A stretch of DNA of 64,000 bases from Piezodorus guildinii (GCA_023052935.1 CM041292.1:171554900-171618899), one strand, 5' to 3'. Counted from the first letter of the stretch, positions 45,601-56,962 are shown. Translations and numbers: made by a program. Notes: generated from the letters alone by a model not told the origin.

Positions 45601-48600
45601 TATTCACAAAGATTGATTGAAAAGTAATTAACACAATTACTAAAATTACATCTCAAGTAATCTGATCTAGGCAAAGTCAGGTATCTGAAACTGTCTACGG
45701 CAAACATTTATATGCTTATTTTGCCTGCAAAGCAAAACACATGAGAGAGAATACAATACATTTTTTAAAGATTTTTTATTTTCTCTGCAGCAGCAAGAAA
45801 ATCCATTTTCAGAAAACTACCCTAAAAGTTATATTTTCCCAGGATGGCTAGAATGTTTAAGGGCATGGTGACGAGGAATGTCAAGGAATCAGCTTAGCAG
45901 CCTCAAGTCAAAAAGAGAGCCTTTTTTTTGTGCTTCATCTTGCATGTACTTTAATGAGGCGGGGATATCATGGTGATTGTGGACACTGCATGATTATGAG
46001 TACATGTTATAGATAACCCTTACAGTCCATCTTGATATATTAAGATCTTAAGTTGGAATGATGTACAGAATATGGGGTTCTAACAAGATGATGTCACATC
46101 TCGACATACCTTGAAATGTCGAAAACCTCATAATTTGGAAGTGATTAATTTTTTTAATAAAAATTTTGTTAAATAAAAAAAAGAATTAAACTAAGAATCT
46201 GGTTAATATTGAATGTACGTTGAAAGAACCTGGAATAACTGCCTCAGAATCATGTAGTCTCTTTACAGCAACTTTTCCAAAATGTAGATTACACAAATAC
46301 ACATTTCCAAAACCTCCAGTTCCAATTTTTTTATCCTCAGAGAAATCATTAGTCCCATATTGCAAAGTTATGTAACTCACTTGTCGGACAATTTCACCAG
46401 AACTCATTCTATAACAAAGTACAATGGCTAGCCTTTATTTCAGCACTATCAAAAATTATGGCTATGAATAATTACTAATAGGAAGTATTTTCAACTAGCA
46501 AAACCTAGTTCAATTTATCAAAATGATGAATTATGGGGAAAACAAGGCAGCTTTCAAACTTATGTGGTTTATTATTTCACACTTCCTGACAATTTCCAAG
46601 CTTAAATTATGCTTAAGTTTGTCACATTGTTAAACTTGTGCAGTAAGATATTAACATTATAAGAATAATAAAAAACGTATCAGTTATAGCTTTGGTTAAG
46701 GTTTGGATAATCTAAGAACAGAAATGCGTCAATTAAAAGACATTACAGTCTTCAGATACAGACATTTAAATTTAATATATGCGTTGTTTATTTTTAGTTG
46801 AAAAAACCTTCATTAATTACTTTTAACAAGCTTCTAATTCTAGAGGGATTAGCTTAATAAATATTTGCATTGAATTATTACCTGGTGTACAAATGGAATC
46901 CAGAATAGCATAACATAATAATACAAGGACAAAATGATTTAACATAAAGAAATTAGTGATTGAGAATTTAATTCATGGGTAATCATTAGTTTAGAGACAA
47001 AAAAAAAAAAAAAAAAATTATGATATGATATGATACATAACCAATTAACTCTTATATTATTATGATAAGGATAAGCACCTTCATTATAAGCAGTATGCAT
47101 TGACATATAGAATGTCAATAACTTCTCAATAAAGAGCAATAAAAAGATTAATATAATTACACTTCACTATTTGTTTTTGACAGCGGTGTAGTTTCTTTGA
47201 GGCACTCCGAGCCCCAGACAGAAAGTGGTGGAGCAGAAGGCTTAAGAATATCTTCAGGTATAGCAACAGGCGCAGCGGGACCACTGGTTGGTCTTGGAGG
47301 AGGTTCTTCTGTAATAAATATAATAACAATAAGGTTTTATCTATTTTAATTTAGACATTCTGAATCCAAATAAATAAAACAACTTTATAATTTCATAAAA
47401 TATAAATAAATAAAATTATTAGTACACTTTTTTTTTCTTTTTTTTTCCCCAATACACCAACCAGACCAATTGCCTGAAAATATCATATCAGCTATTACAA
47501 TTAAGAAGCTTGTCACTATTAGTTTCATTTCTAAGAATGTCATCCTCACAATAGTCTAAAGTTTCTCTAAAGATACCAAACTAAAGATACTGACCAAAAT
47601 ACTTCTAATCAGATTATTAATAATATGCCTATTTCTTACAAAGTTTATAGGTTTCTCTCCATTCCTCACAATATTCATTATTTATTAGATTAGACTGTAT
47701 CAAATTAAACCCTACTCAGTTCCTAGGACAGGAGGCGAATAGAAGAAAAACAAACCTCAATTTTAACTTCTTTTCATTTAAGAATATTCTTTATCAAAAT
47801 AAATATGTAAAGTGGACTGAAAACATTAGTAAAAGTAAATAAAATTAATGTTAATATGGTATAACTTCAATTTTTAAATTGCAAAAAAATAACTTAATTG
47901 ATTCTAATTTTATGTTGGTTCTTAAAGTTTAAAAAAATAAAATTATCTAAAAATTAAAGTGCTCACACAACCACCAAACTAACAAGTAACTAATTCCATC
48001 TCCAACTGACTACCATATTTACTTTCACTTACTTAAGTATTTCATATGTAGTTAGGAAAAGTTTTACGATTATAAAACATGACAAATGTGAGAGTTCAAT
48101 AAAAATACATGCTCTAACTTTTATAAGTTAAAAGAAGTATTCTCAACAAATGGTTGAGTATGTATGTTGTGTGCGTGTATGTATAAGTTTATTTTAAAAC
48201 TTAAAATAAATATTTAAGGTATAAGATGATAATGATTTCCACTAAAATTACTTACCAATAGTGTTATAATTTATTATGATCAATTTTAACATTTTTGCAG
48301 ATAACTTTGTATCCTTTTGACTATATGATAATTAGCAAACTAATTACAAACCTCAGTAATATTAGTAAAATATGTGCTACTGGATTAATCTTAGAATGAA
48401 ACATATCAAACTTATAATTGATGGTGGTTCTTACCACCATTTTTTCATCTAATAATTGGTGTCCTGACTTACCTAAATCATTCAAATTTCCCAAATAAAT
48501 GCTGGAAACACAAAGGTTTAAAAAAACAAGAACATTCACATATTTGAAAATGATACCTAGAAAAATTACTCAAATCATATATTGAGGTGTGGGATACTCC

Positions 48601-49536
48601 AAAATGATTTCAGAACACTTTCCCAAAAAATAAAAGAATGACTATTGAACTTTTATTATGAGCATTTGTCTAATTATGCATGGCAACTATTTAAATGAAA
48701 GTTTGGGGCTATTAAGCTGCTTAAATAACTTTTTAAAATTGTTTAGGGTATGCCACACCACACAGTGTCATTCTTGGATCAAGATATTGCATTCTGCATC
48801 CCTAAAATGAACATTAATAGGTGTTCAACATTATATCTAGAAATTCAGATAGTGCCAGGAAAATTTCAATCAAAAGATAGAGGCTTGTTAACTGAGGTTA
48901 AAACTAAAAAGTCAGTTATTGCTAATTGTAAAAAGAAAAATAACTACAGGTAAAAAAAAACAAATAAAATAGTTACAAAACTAAATGAATAGTTTCACAC
49001 CTGAACACTAAGAAAAATAACATGGTGTAAATTCAAGAAAGTTTCCCTAATATGAACACAAGAAACTAAAATGAAATAATTGAATTTTTCTAACTTACGT
49101 TTTAAAAGGTGAAGGGAAACATAATCAGCTGCACGGTAAAGTTCTGCCTTCACTAAGACATTCAATAAATCAGATATATGTGGCCTTTTACGACCACTTG
49201 TTCCCCATTCGTCCAAAAGAATCTCGGTTGATGAACGCTTTTGATTTTCCGAAGTTTTTTCTATTAAACTAAAATTTGATTGTTATACAAGGAATGGAAC
49301 ATAAAGAACACTCCAAAATCTAAATTACTGAATGTTGAATACAGAAAAATAACATACTTAATATGTTCAACACTGTACTTGCTAGTACCAGTTTCTAAAT
49401 CTTCTATGTTAGCCATAACTAGTTTCCAGCTTTGTTCAACATCCAGAATCTGTGATAAATCAAAAACTGTTTTGGCGTTTAATTTTCTTATTTCTAGATC
49501 CACACTACCAACAATGGGCAAGACAGTGTTACACAT
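39697..49536 (-). CDS. IRAK4: IRAK4/Tube-like death-domain kinase, 9 exons, complete
   Basis: This kinase acts below MyD88 in Toll/IL-1 receptor signalling. Exons (minus) are 49536-49358, 49268-49099, 47308-47161, 46408-46230, 44833-44673, 44167-44015, 42446-42297, 41484-41422 and 39879-39697. The spliced length is 1386 nt, or 461 aa, close to human IRAK4 (460). An N-terminal death domain spans roughly residues 14-115 and includes ILLDEWGTSGRKRP and KAELYRAADYVS. A Pro-rich linker follows (EPPPRPTSGPAAP). The kinase domain has GTGGFG (195-200), Lys215, alpha-C Glu235, the IRAK-type tyrosine gatekeeper at 264, HRD (313-315), Asn320, DFG (333-335) and APE (361-363). All catalytic residues are present, so it should be active. 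Tube-like/IRAK4 is favoured over Pelle by the death domain and length; Pelle is the alternative. Donor choice at 47161 is set by phase. Confidence 0.94.
40289..41395. mobile_element. Fold-back element with minisatellite arms
   Basis: The arms are inverted: left about 40289-40500 and right about 41160-41395. The ends are TATAGCATTTCCAAGT and ACTTAGAAATGCTATA. Each arm consists largely of a 21-bp tandem unit (TTGAATTTGACTTGG plus AAAAGG, or its complement), five to six copies. Next comes a shared block containing AACCCTTGTGGCTTGTTAA. The centre (about 40580-41010) holds four imperfect units of about 108 bp that begin GTTATAATAAACCCATA and include GAGCGAGCGCGATTAAAA. No transposase is present. 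The layout recalls FB-type elements. It lies in the last IRAK4 intron. Confidence 0.85.
42640..43020 (+). repeat. Repeat family R2, best copy
   Basis: It contains CGCTGCAAATTATTACACAA, AATAAATTAATCAAAGG, ATGCTATATCTCTGCTATTT, GGCGGACAGACAGACTTT and CTTCAAATTTTGAGGGGGAA. It aligns with 13080-13500 and, weakly, 17440-17640. The 86-aa frame here is repeat sequence, not a gene. It lies in an IRAK4 intron. Confidence 0.55.
43492..43735 (+). mobile_element. tRNA-derived SINE, family B, 3'-truncated
   Basis: The head has GCTGGGTGGCTAACATAACA and a B box in GGTCATGGGTTACAACCC. The body runs to CCTATCCTAATAAAACCTG and stops within AGGACTACCA, short of the usual tail. It lies in an IRAK4 intron. Confidence 0.85.
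44361..44485. mobile_element. Small hairpin element related to the 38.4-kb palindrome
   Basis: TGGAAGGAATTAGTCC, then GACGGTCATTAAATGAA, is inverted at TTCATTTAATGACCGCC and GGACTAATTCCTTCCA, ending at 44449. The following AGTAATTCTCAACGGTCAAC and TAATTACATCCAC is the same tail as after 38622. The hammerhead-like centre is missing, so this looks like a deleted derivative. It lies in an IRAK4 intron. Confidence 0.75.
44911..45522. mobile_element. 612-bp palindromic element with 210-bp near-perfect arms
   Basis: The left arm is 44911-45120, the right arm 45313-45522 and the loop 45121-45312. The outer ends read TGATCATATTAATTGG and the inverse. Each arm contains CTGAAGATGAGGC, AAGTGAA, GCCTCGAAACGTTATAAAG, read outward on its own strand. 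The arms appear almost identical over 210 bp. That suggests recent formation or gene conversion. The loop has no coding potential. A solo arm relative is at 33783-33935. It lies in an IRAK4 intron. Confidence 0.88.
48018..48130 (+). repeat. R1 repeat, 5' fragment
   Basis: TTTACTTTCACTTACTTAAG, then TAGTTAGGAAAAGTTTTACG, matches the start of family R1. The core and end are absent. It lies in an IRAK4 intron. Confidence 0.45.
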
Positions 49537-49984
49537 TTTTAAAAACTATGTACTTTATCAAGAGATCTGAATTTAATACTACATAAGTAGTATTAAAATA
49601 GCCCAAGAATTAAAATTTATTTAGATTAAAACAAAACATAAAATTCAATTAAATCGAACATGAATGATGAATTAAAGGTTTAATTCCAAACAATAAACAA
49701 TCAACAAGTGGTTTTCAAACAGGTGTCATTTGTCAAACTAACTACTATATGTAACCTACCCTGAGCTTATCAAAACTTGTACTGTAACGTCATCGGGAGA
49801 AACTTATGAAATTTTTTAAAACTTATAACTTTAGAACACTTTATATTTTCTGAAAATAATTCTACCAGGGTTTAGTTTGATAGTTCCAAGAACATGATTA
49901 AGGAATTTCGGGTATATATGATTCTGTTTACCCTATATTTGAGTCAAATATGTTGAAGCTGTATGGTCAATTGATACGATGGTG

Positions 49985-50095
49985 GAAAGAAATAGTCAGG
50001 ACTCAGTTTTAGATATTTTATTTTTGCCAACGTTTCGGCCCAATTGTGTGAACGATTATCAGGGCATGTGAATAACAAGCAATCAAGGCTAGAAC
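49985..50095 (-). repeat. Solo copy of the hammerhead-like terminal module
   Basis: On the minus strand it reads GCCCTGATAATCG, TTCACACAATT, GGGCCGAAACGTTGGCAAAA. This is the same arrangement as the arms at 38385-38622. No inverted partner lies nearby. It is just upstream of IRAK4. Confidence 0.6.
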
Positions 50096-50479
50096 TGCCT
50101 AAAAAATCATAGCCTGATTTCTGATTATTTCTTCCCTACTAGATTGGAGCTATTCTTTAGCATGAATGCATTTGGGCTGTGTACAGCTGGGGCTTTAGGG
50201 GTAAAATCATTTTATTCAGTCTTGACTTCTTGTCATAGAGATTCAACTTAACCTTCGACGACTATAGCATATCGTTCAATTACGTGTTGAATATCTGCAA
50301 AGCATTTGTCAATGATTTTTTAAACCTAATTCCGGATTATCCTAAAGTTTTTCGCATGGAGATTATGATGATTATACCACTACTGTCGTCTCTCATCAAT
50401 CAATTTCTTTTCGGGATAAAGGAACCTGGCAACAAACAACTCCTTATAGCTCTTCTATTGTTGTTTTAGCTATCTCTTA

Positions 50480-51190
50480 TTTTCTTCTAAAACACTTCAA
50501 GATTTATTTATTTTATCTATGTTACTCTTCACGATTTCCTGGCTCACCTTGATTAGATCCACGTTACTCTTAAAGCTTTGGCTTAGTTTAAACAATTGCC
50601 AGCAGTCTTATGTCTAATTCTGCGGCCATCTAGTTGAGGACACTAACTCTCCTAGCATTTCCTGCCACGCATTCAATCCAGCGAAGTTTTCCTATACCGA
50701 ATGTTCTGTAGGATCCATGGATGACCATCATCAGCTTCCTAGGGATCTACTCCACATTCAACCTTACCAAGTGATAACTCCATCTTAATCTGGATCGTTT
50801 TATAACGGAAACAATTTTAGGCTTTCCGTAGAGGTGATAATCTCCTCGTTGGTACTTGATGAATGGTTCGAAACATTCACTTGTGTGTCTTCCTTTCAAA
50901 AACTCGAAGGCTTTGATATATTCCCTTGTTCATAGTGTATGTATTGTACAATACACGAGGATTGTGGGTACTGGAGTTTTATAGAGAATAATTTTTGTCT
51001 TTGCTATAGAAGTATAATTTGTTGGACAAAAGGTATTTGACTTCGAAATAATTTTGGTTTGCAGATACCATTATTCTTTTTATTTGTCTTTCCATTACAT
51101 TATTACTGATGATTTGATATCCAAGGTACGTGGATTCGGAGGTAAACTGAGCTATCTTCCCAGGAACTGGAGTCTTATCGGATATCATTT
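50480..51190 (-). mobile_element. Decayed LINE, C-terminal RT region
   Basis: Minus frames read STYLGYQIISNNVMERQIKR near 51135, then IPRKLMMVIHGSYRTFGIGK, LRWIECVAGNARRVSVLN and MAAELDIRLLAIV. The order YLG / RW / N-MAAE-D is that of insect endonuclease-RT LINE tails. It is related to the fragment at 1-415. Stops are abundant. Confidence 0.6.
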
Positions 51191-51216
51191 AATTGTTTTA
51201 TATCTTGTTACCACCA

Positions 51217-52410
51217 GTTTGGGTTCCGTACTTCCCACTCCACCATCCAGCAATGTCACCGTGTGGTGGATGTGGTCTCGTCTGCATTGGAGCGTGGATT
51301 TTACTGCACGGGAGCCTTTCTCGACGTATAACAGGCCTTCGATCGAGTCTGGCACCCAGGACTGCTGTATAAACTCCGTAGATTCCTTCCTCCGACATAC
51401 TTTCTAATCATCCAGCCCTACCTCTCCGACAGATCCTTCAAAATAAACCACAATCGCTCCTATTCATCTCTTCATACCCAGTCTGCTGGTGTTCCTCAGG
51501 GCAGCATTCTGGGACCCATCCTTTACACAGTTTATACAGCTGATATCCCAACCCATCCTAACACATTCCTTTCTACATTTGCCGATGACACTTGCGTGCT
51601 ATCAGTTCATAATGATCCTAGTATTGCCTCTCAAACTCTCCAATCCCATATCAGAGACCTTGAGGTATGGTGTCAGAATTGGAGAATTAAAATAAATTCC
51701 AATAAATCCCATCAAATTACCTTCACCCTTCGTCGAAAACCTATGACATCCTGTTCTATAGTGTCCTTTAATGATATTCCGCTTGTCCCGGTTGAACAGA
51801 TCCGCTATTTAGGACTCCTGCTTGACAAACGACTTACATGGAATCCGCATACAAGACTGAAAAGACAAGAAACTGCTCGACGTTTTCGGCTACTCCAACA
51901 CTTACTAGACAGACGCTCTAACCTTTCACTTAACTACAAAAGACTCATTTACATGACAATCATAAGGCCTATCTGGACCTACGGAGTTGAGCTATGGGGC
52001 TCTACTAAACCATCCAATTCTTCCCGTATCCAATCCTTACAATCCAAAATCCTTCGTAAAATCCTCAACGCTCCTTACTTTGTCACAAACAAAATCATTC
52101 ATAAAGACCTCCAAGTTCCGTATGTAGCCGATTTGGCCCGTACCAGGTATCATTCCTTCCATGACAAACTCCATTCCCACTCTAATCCACTAGTTTCAAT
52201 CCTGGGTTCCTCTACATTCCCTGATAATCCACCGAGGCGTCTGAAGAGAAGATGACCTCGAGACCTTCTTGTTTAGATTGATTACTAGAGTGCTGCCAAT
52301 GGGCAGTTTCTCTTCACGTTTTTCATGTACATATTCTTTATCAGCATATTTACTTGATGTATTGTAGTATACAGTTGTAAATTTCAATAAAATATAATCT
52401 AAAAAAAAAT
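51217..52410 (+). mobile_element. Jockey-like LINE, 5'-truncated copy
   Basis: The RT reads FGFRTSHSTIQQCHRVVDVV, then GAFLDV (start of the palm), SAGVPQGSILGPILYTVYTA and the catalytic FADDTCVLS. A long open C-terminal frame follows at 51596-52255 with LGLLLDKRLTWNPHTRLKRQ and ILNAPYFVTNKIIHKDLQVP. The 3' end is AATTTCAATAAAATATAATC plus A's. At least one frame change separates RT parts. It is very similar to the copy at 62255-63369. It lies between IRAK4 and the 79-aa gene. Confidence 0.88.
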
Positions 52411-53383
52411 ATTTATATTTTGGTAGAAAAGTGGGTTTTCTAGAATTCGCGATTCACCCAAGTGAAGAGGGGAGGGGTGTAGTCTTTAGAAAAAAAAAAC
52501 AACACAAATAAATATACTTATTTGAGTTTTTCTTCAATGATAGAGCCGTTAATAAAACCCACAAGCTAAATCTTGCCGATACTAATCGCGGGAGCCATCG
52601 ATGTATGATGGGTACTGAGTCAATACTACTGACAATATTATTGGTATGGAAAACATACTCTATCAACCCCTCTCACTTCCCTTGAAATAATTATCAACAT
52701 TGCAACAAAACATCATGTATCTTGTGTGTCTTAGTTTCTATTGAAATTCTATTAAGTTTCCATGGAAACATCTGGTGGAAATTATTATATAGTACAATTG
52801 TTTTACACTATGCTATTCTCCTTAATCCTCTATTTATTTTTACGGCATTATTTGTTACATATTATTTTGTCTAAAATTTTATTTTCGAGTGGTGTAGTAG
52901 TATATAGTGTATGTAGTACTTTCATTCCTGAATTTTTTCATTAACCTGAAAAAATATTTTTTTCTCCTTTATTTAATTATCAAATTCTCAAAATACCGCT
53001 ATTTATTTCAAAGGAATAGAAATTGAAATAATAGGAAGGCATTTTAAAAATTAGGCATAAATATGAGCTCTCTCAGACTATTCCAATGGGTGAAAAATTT
53101 TGGTAGTTAACACAAACACAGGTCATTTCACGATCATCAAATCCTTCGCGAGGCATTTTTATTTGGATTTACGCTTAAAACGTGGAGTTCCGGGGAAAAC
53201 TTGAAATTAAAAGCTAACAAACAAAAAAGGGCATACAACTGAGCAAAGTAATGTATGTTCCAGAAGGAGCTAGCGATAAAGTGTGTTCTTAGTAGCAGAA
53301 AAACGGCTAAATCTTTATTTATTTCTTTGGAATATTATTCAAAAACAAGTTACATAAAATTATGGTAAGAGAACCTTTAAGTA
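52411..53383. other. AT-rich spacer
   Basis: No exon, RNA gene or repeat could be supported. Short frames here show no known domain. Confidence 0.5.
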
Positions 53384-53821
53384 TTATTTACTATTAACAT
53401 TTTCAAATTTAGTTCCTAAATTATCCACAATTTCCTTCAAATTCTGATTTAACTTCAATATGTTCTTGTCCTTCGATCCATTGGTAAACTCGGTCATCTA
53501 AAAAACAAAAATAAATATTATACTCAATTTTTAAGGATCCATTCAAATCTATACATACATGCGTTTTTTAGGTTTCATAATTCACATTGAATTTTATATT
53601 ATTTCTAGGTAAATATAATACGATAAAAAACAATGTTTTGAATAAAATACGAGTAAACGATTTTTGAATAGATTTTGTCTTCAATAACACTGTACCTTCC
53701 TATAAGTTTCTTTTAGTACATAATAATACTCCTGTTCTTCTTCTTCAAATGCTGCTTCCAATTCTGCAAATCTTATTTTCTCCTTTTCTTCTTCAGTTTT
53801 TTCTTTCTTATTCGGGTACAT
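53384..53821 (-). CDS. 79-aa charged, coiled-coil-like protein of unknown function, two exons
   Basis: Exons are 53821-53696 (42 codons) and 53497-53384 (37 codons plus stop), joined by a GT-AG intron of 198 bp in phase 0. The product begins MYPNKKEKTEEEKEKIRF. It has an acidic helix (ELEAAFEEEEQEYYYVLKET) and then MTEFTNGSKDKN and LNQNLKEIVDNLGTKF. Heptad-like hydrophobic spacing suggests a coiled coil. No signal peptide, membrane segment or catalytic motif is seen. I do not recognise the family. Support for a real gene is the clean splice junctions and conserved reading across the intron; the first ATG is used. It could be a subunit of a larger complex or a partial model. Confidence 0.55.
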
Positions 53822-54069
53822 CAGGAAGTTAATTTAAGCGACTGTTTGCTAGTTACTAAGATACAATCGATTAGTGCTGGGCAACTGCAAGTATAGAGGT
53901 TCAAATAAATTTATGTTAACCAACAGCATCTTTAAAATAATTTAATTCAACGATGATATTTGATGTGTTGGGTTGTTTGGAAAATAATGCAGGATTTTGG
54001 GTATTCTTTACAACAAGTTTTCTACAAAAATTATTAGTTATTAAAAAAGTTATTACAAAAAACTTTCTT

Positions 54070-54185
54070 GCAACAAGTGGGATATTCATGATTTTATTAT
54101 TAAAAAAGTAAGGAGCATTGAGGATTTTGGATTGCAAGGATTGGATGCGGAAGAAATTGATGGTTTAGTGGAACACCATGGCTTA
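54070..54185 (-). mobile_element. Jockey-like LINE C-terminal fragment nested in mariner
   Basis: Minus frames read SKILNAPYFFNNKIMNIPLV, with upstream STKPSISSASN. This matches STKPSNSSRIQSLQSKIL, then LNAPYFVTNKIIHKD, of the copies at 51217 and 62255. Only about 115 bp remain. Confidence 0.6.
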
Positions 54186-54199
54186 ATCCCATAGGCATA

Positions 54200-54410
54200 A
54201 TAGGTCTTCAGCTCGCCCTAGAAATTTTTAAATGGAGTAAATAATCCTTGATCATGCCGTCTTTTATAGAGAGAACATGAAATGGTTATCCCGAATCTGT
54301 GCGATGTGAGGTGCTCGTTAAAGATGCCTATCCTAATGAAACCTAAATGGGCAAAATTAAGTACTTTCAGCGTAGCATCCGAAGCATAAAGTGACGTCAA
54401 ATGAATAAGC
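54200..54410 (+). mobile_element. Family B SINE remnant nested in mariner
   Basis: GGAGTAAATAATCCTTGATC, ATGCCGTCTTTTATAGAG, GTGCTCGTTAAAGATGCC and CATAAAGTGACGTCAAATG match the family B body in order. The tRNA-like head is lost. Confidence 0.65.
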
Positions 54411-55889
54411 TAACAAGATATCTCCGGTTAATCGGAAAGGGCCCATTTTGTTGCATGACAACATGCAGCCACATGTCTTACCTTCACATAAACTTTCGGG
54501 GTTTGGATATGAAACTTTGCTACATCCACCCTACACTCCGGACTTTTCCCCTAAGAATTATCATTTCTTTAGACACCTGGACCACTGCTTACAAGACAAA
54601 AAGATTTAATTGGCAAAGGGAATTAGAAAACGCGTTTTTGTAGTTTTTCATTTCTAAAAATGTGAAATTCTATTCTGAGGGAATTAAAAAGTTGCCAAAA
54701 CGTTTAGAGAAATTTAGTGATAGTAGTTGAGAATATTTTGATTAGATTAAACAGTTGTTTTTTTTTAAACCAAAATCCTGCATTATTTTTTGGACAACCC
54801 AATATAATGCAGCGGTCAAATCTAAAAAGCACCAAATAAGAAATGTGTACAGATTCCCTCTGGATTGATAATCTATCATATGCCCTCTCTCTTACTTTAT
54901 GAGGTTGTAACAGGGTAATTAAAAGAACTCCATTAATAATTACTAGCTCATCAGCTCTTGAAGCACTCATAAAAACATTGAGTTTCGATGGGAACATTCA
55001 CACCTTCCACAACTTTTTATGTTGGATAATTTGCATTTTTTTCTTAATTCTTTAACTTTTCATCGGTATATTATACTACTATACTGCTATGCTTATTAGC
55101 AGAAAAAAAAAATAGTATAGTATTTCTGTTCTTTTATTTTTCAGCTGGTAAACAGATCATTTCATATTCAACCATTTAATATTAATGCTAAGATCCTTTA
55201 TAGTTAATTATTTAAAATAAAGAAAAATTAATGGTGAGAAGAATAATGAGGAAAATATAATATAGCGTTAGTCCGTGTACAGAACTAGGTGTCTGTATTG
55301 TTCGCAACATTAAAATTTCCTTTATAATGTACGGTAAAAAAATATATATGAAATAAAAACTTTCAATGTCATCAATGCATTTTTTCCGCAAGATGTTAAT
55401 ATAGAGTGTTATTAAGACATATGTATACCTAACACCTTGTTTTTTTTCTGGATTTTTATTGCTGTCAAAACCCATAGTTTTTTCTCTAAACAATTCTTAA
55501 GTAATCCAGAGAGGAAAAGGAAGAGAGAAAATAAGATTTTTTTTTTTCCTTTGAGAGGGCGAACAAATTTACAATACTATTTATTTTTGTTTTGAGTTTG
55601 ATCATTAGAAGGAGCCAATTAGATTATTATAACAACTTTTTTCTTGAAGTAAATTAAAAAAAGAGTTTGGAAGCTGAAGCTCCTCTTAGCTTCTGATCTC
55701 TAAGCAGTATTTAAAAACTGGATTTTTGAAGTAATTTTCGATTTTTCTAGACTATGAATCATTTTCCTGACGTGTCAACTATTAATTAAAAAAAAAAGAA
55801 AGAAAAAAAGGGAAGTTAAAACAGTCAAGATTAAAATAAATAAGTTGACAATAAAGATACTGGTTAACGTTGTTAGTTTTTATTACTTT

Positions 55890-56632
55890 TTCATCAAAAT
55901 CTGGCGAACTAGAATCAACACCTTATACTATTTTCTCTCAAACGATTTTGATGTAAACTTGATATATCAATGTAAAATTTATGGGCTTTAATATCATGGA
56001 GGTTTCATTCTGATTGAAATAGTCTGACAGGGCTTGAAAGCCGATATTTTAAATTTAATTCCTCTAAAGTACTTTTGATTTCGTAGATTAAAAAAACAAA
56101 AAAACATATCTTTTTGTTATAATTGACAACTAACGGGTATACATTTTTTAACGAATTCGATCAGCAACTAAAGGAGGAAAGAGCAAAAATATTTTTTAAT
56201 GCAATTTTTGTTTTTGAACATTAGGACAGTAATATAGATGGATAATATACCATTGGAAAGCTAAATATTTTAGAACAATATTTTCTTATAAACACAATTG
56301 TAAAAGTTAATAGAGAGCAATGAAAAGTCGATAAAACTAATTGATTGTTTATATTACTTTATTGATACTTTATTATTGATTTAGATAATAAAGTAATAGA
56401 TTATTTAATAAAACACATTTTTTGTTTTTTTCAACGTTGTTTTTCTTTGTTACTTGAATGATAAACAATAAAGAAGATAAGAAAAAATAAATAAATAAAA
56501 CACATGTTTCTATTGAAACGCAACGTAATTAATTGTTTAACCTTTTCCCATCTCTGTATGTTAAAATCCTTAGATTGATTTTAACAACGGATGTAATTGG
56601 AAATCGGGTGTTAAGCGCACCAAATTTTTTCA
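55890..56632 (+). mobile_element. Repeat family R1, long copy
   Basis: It contains TTATGGGCTTTAATATCATG, GAAATAGTCTGACAGGGCTT and GGAAAGCTAAATATTTTAG, and ends ATCGGGTGTTAAGCGCACC, then AAATTTTTTCA. The opening hairpin is not evident. It lies upstream of SKA1. Confidence 0.65.
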
Positions 56633-56962
56633 TGCATATCTGACCATAGCATATCTGTGATATCAGTATTTTTAGCGTTGAGAGGGACACTTTGTTACTA
56701 TATATAATGTATTATTATTTGATCTTAGTTATTAGTTGAATGAAAATATTTAGGAAAAATAGGACAAACGTATAAATAATTCAAAAAATAAAGCAGTAAA
56801 ATGTGGAATAGATATTTTTCATTTTCAAATAACTGTTTAATTCTTTTATGGCAACACTGACTTGTCATAAAAACCCGCCAAAGTTTACTTATAGTCAACA
56901 TTCATGATTTTATAATTTTGAATTGTGATTTGTATGATTATTTAGTAGTTATCATAGAATTC

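Larger units (their letters stand above)
53968..54802. mobile_element. Mariner element carrying nested insertions
   Basis: The terminal inverted repeats read TTGGGTTGTTTGGAAAATAA, then TGCAGGATTTTGG, on the left (53968). The right end at 54802 is the inverse, with three mismatches. The right half has plus-strand transposase C-terminal sequence: LGYETLLHPPYTPDFSPKNY, HFFRHLDHCLQDKK, NAFL. The left half is replaced by a LINE piece (54070-54185, minus) and a family B SINE remnant (54200-54410). The transposase is badly broken. Confidence 0.75.

Noticed and set aside
48750..48953. 67-codon plus-strand frame in an IRAK4 intron
   Set aside because: It has no recognisable domain, splice partner or repeat match. 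The length is within chance for this composition.
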